A DNA stretch of 64,000 bases from Flavobacteriaceae bacterium PS02334 (GCA_029959295.1 JASCOH010000002.1:1-64000), one strand, 5' to 3'. Positions 48,788 to 56,696 are shown, numbered from the stretch's first letter. Made by a program: numbers and translations. Notes: generated by a model not told the origin, from the sequence alone.

Positions 48788-48818
48788 CATCTGCCAATCG
48801 CGCATGGCAGATTTTTGA
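48788..48818 (+). terminator. terminator of the HEPN-type operon
   Basis: Stem ATCTGCCA / TGGCAGAT with a seven-base loop followed by TTTTTGATTT. Confidence 0.75.
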
Positions 48819-48908
48819 TTTAAAATTAATAGGCTGATTTGCAATCGAAATTTTCATTTCTAATTTTAAAAAACGCCGACTTCGGAGGCGTTTTCCAGCC
48901 CCCGGCAG

Positions 48909-48964
48909 GGCAAGTGGTTTTGAGATGCGGAATTCATTTCAAGCATCTCAAAACACAACTTGCC
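48909..48964. repeat. imperfect inverted repeat upstream of mobA
   Basis: Arms 48909-48928 (GGCAAGT-GGTTTTGAGATGC) and 48943-48964 (its near reverse complement with a two-base insertion) flank 14 bases. It lies in the noncoding stretch 48671-49973 ahead of mobA. Such structures are expected near transfer origins or replication control sites of mobile elements, but I cannot assign it. Confidence 0.55.
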
Positions 48965-49004
48965 ATTACCTTCGAGGTAATATTTTGCGGTTACATTTTT
49001 ATCG

Positions 49005-49029
49005 GAAAGGGCATCAAGCCCTTTTTTTT
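49005..49029 (+). terminator. intrinsic terminator
   Basis: Stem AAGGGC / GCCCTT with ATCAA loop and eight Ts. Lies in noncoding DNA upstream of the tetranucleotide tract. Confidence 0.65.
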
Positions 49030-49190
49030 GCAGCAGTGGGAGCAGGCAATTTATTTTAAGTCATTGCAAGTGATGGGCATAGCCTGATAATGTTTCCAGT
49101 AAAGGCGAATGACCGCGGGAATTATTAAGGCGATAATCAAGTGATGGTTCTAAAACAGTAACTTATAGTTAAGGCCTAAGAATATAGCCT

Positions 49191-49455
49191 TGCAAGCATG
49201 CGGAAATGCTGGTAAGCAAGTATGGGAGATATAAGCATTCAAGTACGAAATAACGCAAGCAGGCAGGCAAGCATGCTGGACTGTAGGTGTGCAGGCAGGC
49301 AAATATGTAGGTATGTAAGCAAGTGGGCATGCAGGAATGCAAGGAGGCAAGTGTGCTGGGATGCAATTTTGGTGATATGTAGGTATGCAAGTAAGAGAGC
49401 ATGCAAGCATGCAAATATGCAAGCATGCAACAATGCAAGAATGCAGGCAGTCAAG
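49191..49455. repeat. degenerate tetranucleotide-periodic tract (G-Y-A-N)
   Basis: About 66 successive 4-bp units, most of the form GCAA, GCAG, GCAT, GTAG, GTAA or GTAT, keeping phase for some 265 bp. It is not a simple microsatellite: the third and first positions are fixed while the others vary. Because 4 and 3 are coprime and the words lack stop triplets on the minus strand, all three minus frames stay open, which makes false ORFs here. It lies about 500 bp ahead of mobA. Function unknown; a protein-binding or structural (transfer/replication) role is possible. Confidence 0.8.
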
Positions 49456-49945
49456 TATATGCCTATTTGTAAAAGCGTTTTTAAAACTGTAAAAAAGCTT
49501 TTACGATTTTCCAAAACTTTGCAATTGATGCAAACCTTTAAGACATAATTGAACCAGTACAAGTCCCAATAAAAAATATTTTTCCAAAGAAAACAGAAAA
49601 GCGGAAAAAAGAAAAAGAAAGCGATTCTACAGGACGGGATGCGGGCAGGCCAAAAGGAAACGGAATAAGTCCCGAAGGGTGGCTTGCGAGGCACGAGCAG
49701 GTCATTATGCCGTAGTCTTTTTGCCAGGCGGAGCACAAGCCCGGCCTAGCTTCGTTTTCTTTTTTCTTTTTTTGGAATCTATATTAAGTAAAAAGAATCT
49801 GGTATAAACAGCTCCTGCCGGAAGAATATTTGGAGGTGGCTTACGTTGGGTGAGCTGCCCAGCGCTTAAATAATGAACAAGAAACAATAAGCCAATTGCG
49901 TCCATATCGTGCCATATTGCGGATAGGTACTGTAAATAAGATACC
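49456..49945. other. noncoding region before mobA, possible transfer origin
   Basis: 490 bp with no gene: an AT-rich part, a purine-rich tract (about 49580-49625) and a GC-rich stretch (about 49625-49750) with an imperfect inverted repeat CCAGGCGGAG / CCCGGCCTAG at 49727-49749. Transfer origins of Bacteroidetes elements commonly lie just upstream of mobA, so an oriT could be here; no nick-site motif is recognised. Confidence 0.25.
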
Positions 49946-49963
49946 TTGGCTTTGCAAAGCCAA
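49946..49963 (+). promoter_or_regulatory. 18-bp perfect palindrome at the mobA start
   Basis: TTGGCTTTGCAAAGCCAA is fully self-complementary and ends 10 bp before the mobA ATG. MobA has a ribbon-helix-helix-like N-terminus, and such proteins usually bind short palindromes, so autoregulation is likely (inference). Confidence 0.55.
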
Positions 49964-49973
49964 AATTGGAGAC

Positions 49974-50405
49974 ATGGGAAGCGAAAAAAATAAGAATCGG
50001 AACGCAGGAGGAAGGCCTCCAAAAATTGATCCCGCCGTCCACCGCTATTCCATCAGCCTTACTGCGGAAGAAAATGCGCGCTTCCTGTCGCTCTTTGAGG
50101 CATCGGGGATGCATGCGATGGCACACTTTATCACAGCCTGCGTTTTTCAGAAAGGCGTAAAGACAGTCACGATCGATAAGGCGGCGATGGACTACTACAT
50201 GCGCCTGACTTCTTTTTACAGCCAGTTCAGGGCTGTCGGGGTAAACTACAACCAGGTTGTCAAGATGCTCTACCGCAGTTTTTCCGAGAGAAAGGCCGCG
50301 GCCTACCTGTACAAGCTCGAAAAGCAGACCATCGAATTGGCTGTCCTGTCCAAAAAGATCGCGCAGCTCACGGAAGAATTTGAAAACAAGCACCTCAAAA
50401 AGTAA
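49974..50405 (+). CDS. mobA: MobA-like mobilisation accessory protein
   Basis: A 143-residue protein of the Bacteroidetes MobA type, a relaxosome component that binds the transfer origin and helps a MobB relaxase nick DNA. It starts with a basic NAGGRPPK segment and a ribbon-helix-helix-like region (VHRYSISLTAEENARFLSLF, about residues 22-41). It continues with the family core FYSQFRAVGVNYNQVVKMLY and ends in YLYKLEKQTIEL...LTEEFE. The ATG at 49974 follows the palindrome; the frame is open to 49896. In related elements mobB follows; here it is absent, so the mobilisation unit is incomplete. A second, diverged 3' end of this gene is at 61783-61892. Confidence 0.82.
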   Translation: MGSEKNKNRNAGGRPPKIDPAVHRYSISLTAEENARFLSLFEASGMHAMAHFITACVFQKGVKTVTIDKAAMDYYMRLTSFYSQFRAVGVNYNQVVKMLYRSFSERKAAAYLYKLEKQTIELAVLSKKIAQLTEEFENKHLKK

Positions 50406-50582
50406 CGCTTGCAATATTTAAACTTTAGCAGAACGACTGCCGGCAAACTTTTGGATAGGGCAAAAAAACAAGGCAAATTTCGATAGCTGTTTTTTGAATT
50501 CGTTTTGCTTAGTATAGAGTTTTCAAATCTGCCTTTTTTAAATGCATCTTCTTTCATAGATTTCCTCTATGATACTGCTAGT

Positions 50583-50707
50583 GTTTGGATGCTAGCCGTT
50601 GGTTCCTGATGAAAGCGGACTGGGATTTCTCTGCCAGGATAAAAATTTCTTCCAAAAAGTAAACGTGCTGTAAACCGAAATTCGGCAATTGCGGTCAGTG
50701 GCATTTA
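50583..50707 (-). repeat. degenerate attC-like repeat
   Basis: This 125-bp stretch matches the repeat at 54564-54680 along much of its length (shared words TCTCTGCCA-GATAAAA, TTTCTTC, CTGTAA-CCGAAA, GCAATTGCGGT). The outer box near 50590 has decayed. It lies just past the stop of the flavin monooxygenase gene, so that gene could be an old member of the cassette array. It fills most of the 314-bp gap after mobA. Confidence 0.5.
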
Positions 50708-50719
50708 ACGTCATTTTTA

Positions 50720-51892
50720 TTATTCCTGTTTGTTGCCGCTAAAAAAGCCAGTCATCGCCGCCAGCGCATTTTCGCTGTGCATCAGTTCTCCATTTTCAAG
50801 CGATTCCTGCGCTATCTGTGAAGCCCGTTTTCGCATGGCTGTTTCATAAAAAGAAATGGATTTTTCAATAGAATCGTGTTCGCAGGCTGTCAGGCACTCG
50901 CTCAATTCCAATGCGTCAAGCATCGCCATGTTGACGCCTTCGCCGGCGAATGGCGGCATGACGTGGGCCGCATCTCCAAGCATGGTCAAGTTGGACTGTG
51001 CTTTCCAGGACTGGTCTAAAGGCATGCAGTATATTGGACGCGGGACAAACGGCATTGCCGTATTTTCAAACAGTTCTTCCCAGATCGTACTCCACTCGGA
51101 ATATTCTTTCCTAAACCAGCCAAGCACCTGCGATGGATCCGCAAAATCCAATCCGCTTGTGGAAACCCAATCTTTTTCTGCCCTGAAACTGGCGTAAAAT
51201 CCAATTTCCCCGTTGGCCTTCTGTCCCATCAGGATATTTTTTCCATTTCCGAAAGCCATTATTTTTCCTCCCCGAAGGATGGCAGCAACCTGCGGCACTG
51301 TCTTTTCTCCTTCATAAATGTTTCCCTCCAGCATCGTTATTCCTGAATAGAAGGGCTTGATATCTGTGATGTAGGGGCGGATCTTTGAATTCGCGCCGTC
51401 TGCGGCAATCACAATATCCGCGTAGACGCTTTTTCCATTTTTGAAATGCAAGAGCCAGCCCTCGCCCTGCTTTTCCATGGCTAAGAAGTGGCTGTCCCAA
51501 GCGATGCTTTCAGGATGCAGGGAATCTATCAATAGTTTTCGAAGCACGCCACGGTCTATTTCCGGACGGAAATGTTCGTGGCCGAAATTCTCTTCTTTTT
51601 TGGTATCGTGGTCGCTGAATACTGCTTTTGCCTGATCGTCAGTGATGGTAGTCCTGTCGGCTCCCGGCATATAATTCATTTTGAACTCCTCAAATAAGTT
51701 GGCTTTCCGCAGGGCTGCCAGCCCCGAATTTTCGTGCAAATCGAGAGGCGCGCCCTGTACTCGTGCATTTTTGTCTACATCCCTTTCATATACTTTTGCA
51801 TTCACGTTTTTCAACTGTAAAAGCCTGGCCAGTGTCAGTCCGCCCGGACCGCCGCCAACGATGGCTACCTGCTTGTTTTGTATCAGCATCAT
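50720..51892 (-). CDS. TetX-like FAD-dependent monooxygenase
   Basis: A 390-residue class A flavin monooxygenase. FAD motifs: VAIVGGGPGGLTLARLL (9-25), the DG-type motif IVIAADGANSKIR (about 160-172), and MLGDAAHVMPPFAGEGVNMAMLDALEL (about 301-327, named here in parts: GDAAH, then GEGVN). The sequence layout is that of TetX, which hydroxylates tetracyclines (similar YERD, LDLH and PEI-R blocks), but similarity is partial and resistance cannot be claimed. It follows an AraC-type regulator by 22 bp on the same strand. GC is higher than in the cassette genes beyond. Confidence 0.8.
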   Translation of the reverse strand: MMLIQNKQVAIVGGGPGGLTLARLLQLKNVNAKVYERDVDKNARVQGAPLDLHENSGLAALRKANLFEEFKMNYMPGADRTTITDDQAKAVFSDHDTKKEENFGHEHFRPEIDRGVLRKLLIDSLHPESIAWDSHFLAMEKQGEGWLLHFKNGKSVYADIVIAADGANSKIRPYITDIKPFYSGITMLEGNIYEGEKTVPQVAAILRGGKIMAFGNGKNILMGQKANGEIGFYASFRAEKDWVSTSGLDFADPSQVLGWFRKEYSEWSTIWEELFENTAMPFVPRPIYCMPLDQSWKAQSNLTMLGDAAHVMPPFAGEGVNMAMLDALELSECLTACEHDSIEKSISFYETAMRKRASQIAQESLENGELMHSENALAAMTGFFSGNKQE

Positions 51893-51914
51893 TTTGAATT
51901 TTTATCTTCCAAAA

Positions 51915-52664
51915 TTACTGATCGCCATAGGCTAAAAATTGTAAAAAACGGTCATTCTCATTTTTATGGAGCTCTTTGGGCGAGACGCCCGAAAATTGCC
52001 TGATTTCTTTGATAAAATGGGATTGGTCGGTGAAATTCAGCTTTGGATAAAGTTCGCCATTCTTTATATGGGGAAGCGAAGATTGAAAACGGAGTATCTT
52101 GCAGTAGGCTTTCGCTGAAAGTCCGAACTGCTGGTTGAAATACCGATTGATCTGGCGTTCGCTCCAGTGCACTCTTTCGGAAAGTTCCCTGATGGAGATC
52201 TCGCCGTTCGAAGAAAATAGCAGCTGGAACAATTGGCGCTTGCGCTCATCTATTTTTTTCGGCAAGAGAGAGCTGATCTTTTGCGTCGCTTTCTCACAGA
52301 ACCCTTCGAAGTCATCCATGTCATTCCTGCTGAAATCCCAAAAATTATCAGGCAAAATCATTCCCGTATTTAGGATATCGGCGACTGGCTGCTTAAAGAC
52401 ATATTCTATGGCAAGCGGATTAAAGCTGACCGAATAAAAACTGACCACTTCATGATTGGTGTATTTCGGTTTTGTCTCCAAGCCCAAAAGCACTGCGATT
52501 AATTGATTGTCGCCAGTCTTTGAAAATATCAGGTCAATTTTCCCATTTGGAATTATTACCGCTTCCTGCTGATTTGAGAAATCTTGCAGGGAAGTAAAGC
52601 AATGGACAAAATCAGATAGCGATTTGTCGGGTTCAACGAGTTGAAAATGCAATGTGTTTTTCAT
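51915..52664 (-). CDS. AraC-family regulator
   Basis: A 249-residue regulator. The N-terminal 130 residues resemble DUF6597-type sensor domains (FHC-like LSDFVHCFTSLQ, VIIPNGKIDLIF). The C-terminal 95 residues are an AraC DNA-binding domain with two HTHs (ISIRELSERVHWSERQINRYF, and LNFTDQSHFIKEIRQFSGVSP). It sits 22 bp before the flavin monooxygenase gene and probably controls it. Confidence 0.82.
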   Translation of the reverse strand: MKNTLHFQLVEPDKSLSDFVHCFTSLQDFSNQQEAVIIPNGKIDLIFSKTGDNQLIAVLLGLETKPKYTNHEVVSFYSVSFNPLAIEYVFKQPVADILNTGMILPDNFWDFSRNDMDDFEGFCEKATQKISSLLPKKIDERKRQLFQLLFSSNGEISIRELSERVHWSERQINRYFNQQFGLSAKAYCKILRFQSSLPHIKNGELYPKLNFTDQSHFIKEIRQFSGVSPKELHKNENDRFLQFLAYGDQ

Positions 52665-52700
52665 TTGTCTCTTTACGCTATAAGAATATTACAAAATTGG

Positions 52701-52829
52701 CATAACGTCTCGGGCTTTGCTAGTTTCAGAACTTCGTAACGGTGTATTTTTTGTTAAATATAAAATTTGTTCCGAAACGAAAACGTGAATTAACTACAAA
52801 ATTCGCAATTTTGCCAAACGCTTCCTATG
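52701..52829 (-). repeat. attC-like site 1 (degenerate)
   Basis: Resembles the site at 60674-60800: left end ATAACGTCTCGGGCTTTGC, right end TTTTGCCAAACGCTTCC, with a similar AT-rich interior, but the right GTTA box has decayed to CCTATG. It would be the outermost, oldest site of the array. No gene lies between it and the next element at 52924. Confidence 0.4.
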
Positions 52830-52923
52830 TTTGTAAATTCTTATATTTAATTAATTTAAAATTAATACTTGAAAGAACAAATGAGCAGAATAATATAGGC
52901 AAACCCTTTAAGCACAAAGCTTC

Positions 52924-52949
52924 GCTAACGTGATTATCCCTGCGTTAGT
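52924..52949 (-). repeat. short inverted TAAC/GTTA element
   Basis: GCTAACG (52924-52930) and CGTTAGT (52943-52949) enclose only 12 bases. It has the outer boxes of the attC-like sites but not the arms, so it looks like a site with its middle deleted. It follows the stop of the lipoprotein gene at 52966 by 17 bp. Confidence 0.45.
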
Positions 52950-52965
52950 GGCTGTTTTTCTTTTG

Positions 52966-53724
52966 TCAATAATACTCGTAACGTCCGTATTGAAATTCTT
53001 GTGCTCGTCTAAGATAAAAATTGTCTGTGATTAGCTTGTCAAGTTCATCAGCTATTTTATTAAGTTTTTTGGTTCGTTCAATCTTTTCTTGTCCTAACGT
53101 ATTGAAGTCAATTTTACTTTCGTCTTCTATGAGCTGTCGCAATGATTTGATGTAAAGTTCTTTTTGCTTTGTAATGTCGTATGTTTTGGAAATGTCTTTT
53201 TTGGTTTTTTGGAATAGGTAAATCGAATATTCTGCATAACCTAAAATTCGTCTGCTTTGGTGCCCAAAGTATGTTCCGCCATATTCAAAATGTCCAAATA
53301 ATGAATTTATGTTTGAGTAAATGTCTATCAGCTTTTGTCGATGTTGGGCAAATTCTTTAACTCCATTTTTTTGTTTGAGAAAGTAAGCGTACAAAACGTA
53401 ATAATTGTCTTGGCCAACTTCACTTCCAAATAGTTCTTTGTCATTGGCGTTGAAATATGCTTGGTCTGGGTTGTCTGGATATTCTTCAAAAAATTCTGTG
53501 TGTTTGTCTACAATGTTATTGAAGTCTGGTTTTGCATATTTCAGATTTTCACCAATTTCAGTTGCAATTAAAATGGTGTCTTGTTGTGTGTAGTATTTTG
53601 AGTTGTCAACCCTTGAGGTTTTAGTGTCTGTACTAACAATACTTCTCTTGTCAACCTGTTTTTGTTGATTGTTACAACTTAAAAATCCGATAGTAATTGT
53701 CAGTATGTAAATTGTCTGTTTCAT
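52966..53724 (-). CDS. cassette-encoded lipoprotein, unknown
   Basis: A 252-residue lipoprotein: signal peptide with lipobox GFLSC, a polar linker, then a helical domain rich in Tyr, Lys and Gln. No family recognised. It is one of the minus-strand genes separated by attC-like repeats; site 53742-53819 stands before it and the element 52924-52949 after it. Confidence 0.65.
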   Translation of the reverse strand: MKQTIYILTITIGFLSCNNQQKQVDKRSIVSTDTKTSRVDNSKYYTQQDTILIATEIGENLKYAKPDFNNIVDKHTEFFEEYPDNPDQAYFNANDKELFGSEVGQDNYYVLYAYFLKQKNGVKEFAQHRQKLIDIYSNINSLFGHFEYGGTYFGHQSRRILGYAEYSIYLFQKTKKDISKTYDITKQKELYIKSLRQLIEDESKIDFNTLGQEKIERTKKLNKIADELDKLITDNFYLRRAQEFQYGRYEYY

Positions 53725-53741
53725 GGTCGTCTTAAAATAGC

Positions 53742-53819
53742 CATTAACGTCCCCGCGCTACAAGCAGTTTGGGACTAAATTAAGCGTAATGCCCAAATTG
53801 CTTGTAGCGTGTGTTATGT
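53742..53819 (-). repeat. attC-like site 2
   Basis: 78 bp. Arms CGCTACAAGCAGTTTGGG (53755-53772) and its reverse complement with one mismatch (53792-53808) close a short loop. Outer boxes are CATTAAC and GTTATG. The stop codon of the gene at 53814-54083 lies inside the outer TAAC box, as in many integron cassettes. The shortest well-formed site of the array. Confidence 0.65.
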
Positions 53820-54083
53820 GCCGTATTTTGTTCGTTTATAAATATTTCGTCCGATAAATATAAGTCCAAGTATGTTTAGAATGTTCCAAAGTTGTAATGC
53901 AAAGTAAAAAATTAATTGTTGGTTATTCATACTCACTAAACTCCAATATTCTCCTTTTGAACTGTCGTAATTGTCGTCATAATCCATTTGCAAAACACCC
54001 AAAATCATATAAATAAAAATGTCAGCTATAATAACCGCAACCCAATAAATAACTTTTTTAAAGTAAACTTTCGTGTTATCCAT
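53814..54083 (-). CDS. small membrane protein, cassette-encoded
   Basis: An 89-residue protein with two membrane helices (about residues 10-32 and 54-76) joined by an acidic loop (DYDDNYDSSKGEYW). No family recognised. It starts 14 bp after the DUF5063 gene on the same strand with no repeat between, so the two share a cassette. The stop codon is in the attC-like box. Confidence 0.55.
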   Translation of the reverse strand: MDNTKVYFKKVIYWVAVIIADIFIYMILGVLQMDYDDNYDSSKGEYWSLVSMNNQQLIFYFALQLWNILNILGLIFIGRNIYKRTKYGT

Positions 54084-54097
54084 TTTTCTGTTTCATA

Positions 54098-54532
54098 TTA
54101 GTTTAAGAGGTCAAGAATGTGTTGTTGTGTATGGGCGTAAAAAATCAGTTTAAAAAACCAAAGTCCATCAGCTAGACTATTATTTTCAATTCCCCATTTT
54201 ATTTCTGAAAGGTCAATTATTATGTCTGTTAAGTCGTCAATTGCGTCACCGATTGCGTCATCCTTTAAGTTGTCAATATCTTCAATATCAAGTATTGCTT
54301 TATATAAACCAAAATCTTTAAAATTGCTTGTAACGTTTTGTCTAATGTCAGGATACTCAGTTTTATCGAACTCTGGAAAATCAGTTTCATCATACTTATA
54401 TTTTATGTCAAAATAGAGTTGATAAATTTTCACAAGATTTTTTTCTAACTTTTTTTCTTTATCAAAAGTAGCCAAGTTTGGTTCAAGTCCATACTTAACA
54501 ATTTCGTTTATTGTCGGAATTAATTCTCTCAT
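54098..54532 (-). CDS. DUF5063 domain protein
   Basis: A 144-residue acidic soluble protein with the DUF5063 pattern: EYPDIRQNVTSNFKDFGLY in the middle, then GDAIDDLTDIIIDLSEIKW, and the C-terminal GLWFFKLIFYAHTQQHILDLL. Function unknown; proteins of this kind are common in Bacteroidota accessory DNA. First gene of a two-gene cassette. Confidence 0.72.
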   Translation of the reverse strand: MRELIPTINEIVKYGLEPNLATFDKEKKLEKNLVKIYQLYFDIKYKYDETDFPEFDKTEYPDIRQNVTSNFKDFGLYKAILDIEDIDNLKDDAIGDAIDDLTDIIIDLSEIKWGIENNSLADGLWFFKLIFYAHTQQHILDLLN

Positions 54533-54563
54533 TTAGGTGTTTTTCTAATATGGCAAAACGCTT

Positions 54564-54680
54564 GGCCTGTAACCGCAGTTGCTGATGCAAGCGAGCTGAG
54601 TTTTCTCTGCCAAGATAAAACTTTCTTCGTGAAAATGGACGTTCTGTAACCCGAAAATCAGCAATTGCGGTTAAAGGCGG
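54564..54680 (-). repeat. attC-like site 3
   Basis: 117 bp. Outer parts CCTGTAACCGCAGTTGCTGA and TCAGCAATTGCGGTTAAAG are reverse complements with two mismatches. The interior contains TTTTCTCTGCCAAGATAAAA. A related decayed copy is at 50583-50707. The stop of the upstream cassette gene (54671) overlaps its outer box. Confidence 0.6.
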
Positions 54681-55317
54681 CTGTGCGATGTTTGTATTGG
54701 AAGAATTGTTTCAATTTGGATTTCTCGATGTTTTTTACTTGTCGTGAGTTCTAAAATGTAAGTGTCAATTCTATTAGATATTTTATCACCAGGAAAAGGT
54801 AAGTCTTGTTGTCCAACATCCAACATGATTAAATTGTGATTTTTCTCTAAAATTTTTAAAATCATTTTATAACATGAATCTTTATACATATACGATTGTT
54901 CAACCCAACCAATTTCTATTGGAGTTTTCAAAAAACAATCTAGCAGTTTTGTGTTTTCAATATCGAAAGCTAATTCATATTTCTCATTATTTTCACCACT
55001 GTAAGTATGTTGGATTACTTCCAAATAATTTTCCATTTGCTTGTTAAATACAACTTTTGCGTTACTTACCGTAAAATTCAAGGGATTGTCTTCTATTAAA
55101 AAATATTTTCCACATTCAATTTTTTTAATTTGTTGACGCCATCAAACTCAAAGAAAAGATACGTTCCGTCAATTCGATAATTTCGATTTGGATAAAATGA
55201 TTCTAGATTTTTTTCAAGATTGTATATTTCGAAATTAGCGAATTTTTGATCGATATATTCAAGCCAATTTTTCATAGGTATTCGAATTGTTTCGGGATTT
55301 ACTGTCAAATATCGCAA
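54671..55317 (-). pseudogene. one cassette gene split by a frameshift, also 5'-truncated
   Basis: Two open frames, 55317-55096 and 55081-54671, read as one protein. The first ends NVENIF-stop, while the frame of the second continues protein-like upstream of its TTG start (C-G-K-Y-F-L-I-E-D-N-P-L-N-F-T-V). The switch falls at a run of seven T (A on the coding strand) at 55120-55126, so one base gained or lost there joins the frames to about 215 residues. The 5' end is doubtful too: the frame runs back without an ATG (only ATG 55275 inside) into a half attC-like box at 55318-55337. Family unknown. Either a real mutation or an assembly error in the homopolymer. Confidence 0.55.
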
Positions 55318-55337
55318 AGCCCTTGTTAGCCGTTCGC
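55318..55337 (-). repeat. half attC-like site
   Basis: CCCTTGTTAGCCG is the outer GTTAG box plus a few bases of arm, as at other sites, but the matching opposite arm is missing and coding sequence begins directly. Looks like a deletion that removed most of the site and the start of the next gene. Confidence 0.45.
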
Positions 55338-55361
55338 TTTTTTGTCCACCGAAATTTGTTT

Positions 55362-55871
55362 TTAAATATTTGGTTCGTCATAAGCGTCTCCTAATTTTTC
55401 GAAGTCGTCTTGTAGCCAGTACCAATGTTCTCCTTTATTTGCGTATAAATTTTTCAGCAGTTCAGTGAAATTTTTCGCAACAATTTCACTGTCTCCTTCT
55501 AATGTGTGAATTTCATAAAAGCTGTCATAACATTGTCCAAGCCTCTCTTCAGTAAGGTCAATGCTTATATATTGGCTTAATTGTTCAGTTTCCGCAATTA
55601 AATACCATTCATTTGAAACTGAGCCCTCAAGTTCGTCCCACATAATATCGTCGGCTGGATATAGTCTTTTACTTGTTGGAATAAAATCTTTTCGTCCGAC
55701 AATATTTATTCCGAATGATTTTTTTTCAAAAAGCCAAATTCCGTCTGTCAATTCGTAAAACTCTTTTAAGTCGTTCGGAATATTTGTCGGCAAGCTAATT
55801 TCTTTATTCGCTGGTCTGACTTCGCAGTTTTCGTCTTGCTTTATTAAGTTTATAAGTTCTGTTATATTCAT
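55362..55871 (-). CDS. SMI1/KNR4 (SUKH) family protein
   Basis: A 169-residue SUKH-superfamily protein: IPNDLKEFYELTDGIWLF (about 32-49) is the core signature, followed by the strands EWYLIAETEQLSQYISID and a C-terminal FTELLKNLYAN helix. In bacteria many SUKH proteins are immunity proteins against secreted toxins. No toxin gene is next to it, so here it would be an orphan immunity-like cassette. Preceded by site 55909-56043. Confidence 0.78.
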   Translation of the reverse strand: MNITELINLIKQDENCEVRPANKEISLPTNIPNDLKEFYELTDGIWLFEKKSFGINIVGRKDFIPTSKRLYPADDIMWDELEGSVSNEWYLIAETEQLSQYISIDLTEERLGQCYDSFYEIHTLEGDSEIVAKNFTELLKNLYANKGEHWYWLQDDFEKLGDAYDEPNI

Positions 55872-55908
55872 AATTCTTTCTTATGTTTTCGGTCGGTCAT
55901 AAAGTGAC

Positions 55909-56043
55909 GGCTAACGTTCTCGCGCTACAAGCAGTTTGGGACTAAATCAGCGTTATCTTTCGTATTTGCCAAATATCACAAATACAAAACCGACTTTCCA
56001 TTAAGCCTATTGCCTAAATCCGTCGTAGTAGCTGCTTTAGGGA
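55909..56043 (-). repeat. attC-like site 4
   Basis: 135 bp. Left part GGCTAACGTTCTCGCGCTAC then AAGCAGTTTGGGACTAAAT; right part GCCTAAATCCGTCGTAGTAG then CTGCTTTAGGG, a mutated GTTAGG box. Interior CCAAAT..CACAAATACAAAACC..CCATTAAGCC is shared with the sites at 58843-58978 and 60160-60243. Confidence 0.6.
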
Positions 56044-56050
56044 GTGCATT

Positions 56051-56623
56051 TTATATTTCGTTATTACGGAGTTTTTGTTTCCATTTTTCAGTAACTTCTG
56101 CATTGTTGCCAAAATCAGATTCTATATCAAACTCATTAAGAGCTTTATCTCGCGCATTTAAATGTGTCTCTATAATTCCATTAATTTTATTTACATTTCC
56201 TGCATTTATTTTTTTACTATTAATCTCTTTTTCTGATTTTTTTGCAAAAAAATGTGCAATCTCATATTTCAATTGAAGATAATTTAAAAGTTGTTGCGAT
56301 TCACGTTGTGGATTAACCCACGATAAATCCCTTCTAATTCCTCCATATGATTCAACGGTAATAACTCCCGTCCAGGCATTTACTTTTTTGTTAAAAACGC
56401 CAAATGTCAACTCTATATTAGCATTCAAATCTTTGTTTAATTCAGGTGACATTTTAAAATCAGACCATTCTAAAATGTTTTTTGACCTCATACTAATGGT
56501 GTCTCCTTTGTTTGCTTTGGTCATTTCTGAAATAACTTTCTCCCATTTTTCTTGATTTTTTGCCTGACCAAAAGTCAAAAGTGTTAAACAAAGAGCTAAA
56601 AAAGTTAATGTAATTTTAATCAT
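56051..56623 (-). CDS. secreted protein, DUF922-like
   Basis: A 190-residue exported protein (signal peptide ending LLTFGQ). The WSDFK motif (about residue 54), the later SWVNPQRESQQLLNYLQLKYEIAHFFAKK (named in parts) and overall size recall DUF922 proteins, thought to be secreted zinc proteases, but the HEQ-x-HF zinc motif reads LKYEIAHFF here, so the active site looks lost. ATG 56623 is chosen as it starts the signal peptide; the frame opens at 56656. Confidence 0.55.
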   Translation of the reverse strand: MIKITLTFLALCLTLLTFGQAKNQEKWEKVISEMTKANKGDTISMRSKNILEWSDFKMSPELNKDLNANIELTFGVFNKKVNAWTGVITVESYGGIRRDLSWVNPQRESQQLLNYLQLKYEIAHFFAKKSEKEINSKKINAGNVNKINGIIETHLNARDKALNEFDIESDFGNNAEVTEKWKQKLRNNEI

Positions 56624-56696
56624 TTTTTCCAATTTATTAGGTAAGTTAAATTTCAAAAGTGTTTTTTATAATGTGTTTTTCGTCATTGCTTGCATT

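Noticed and set aside
48839-49087. 82-codon plus-strand open frame
   Set aside because: It runs through an inverted repeat and a terminator hairpin and has no plausible start or domain; better explained as noncoding structure.
49191-49455. CRISPR array
   Set aside because: The period is 4 bp, with no 25-40-bp repeats or unique spacers, and no cas genes are near.
49150-49736. Open frames in all three minus frames and one plus frame
   Set aside because: They come from the 4-bp periodic tract, whose words lack stop triplets; the translations are cysteine-rich repeats with no domain or start signal.
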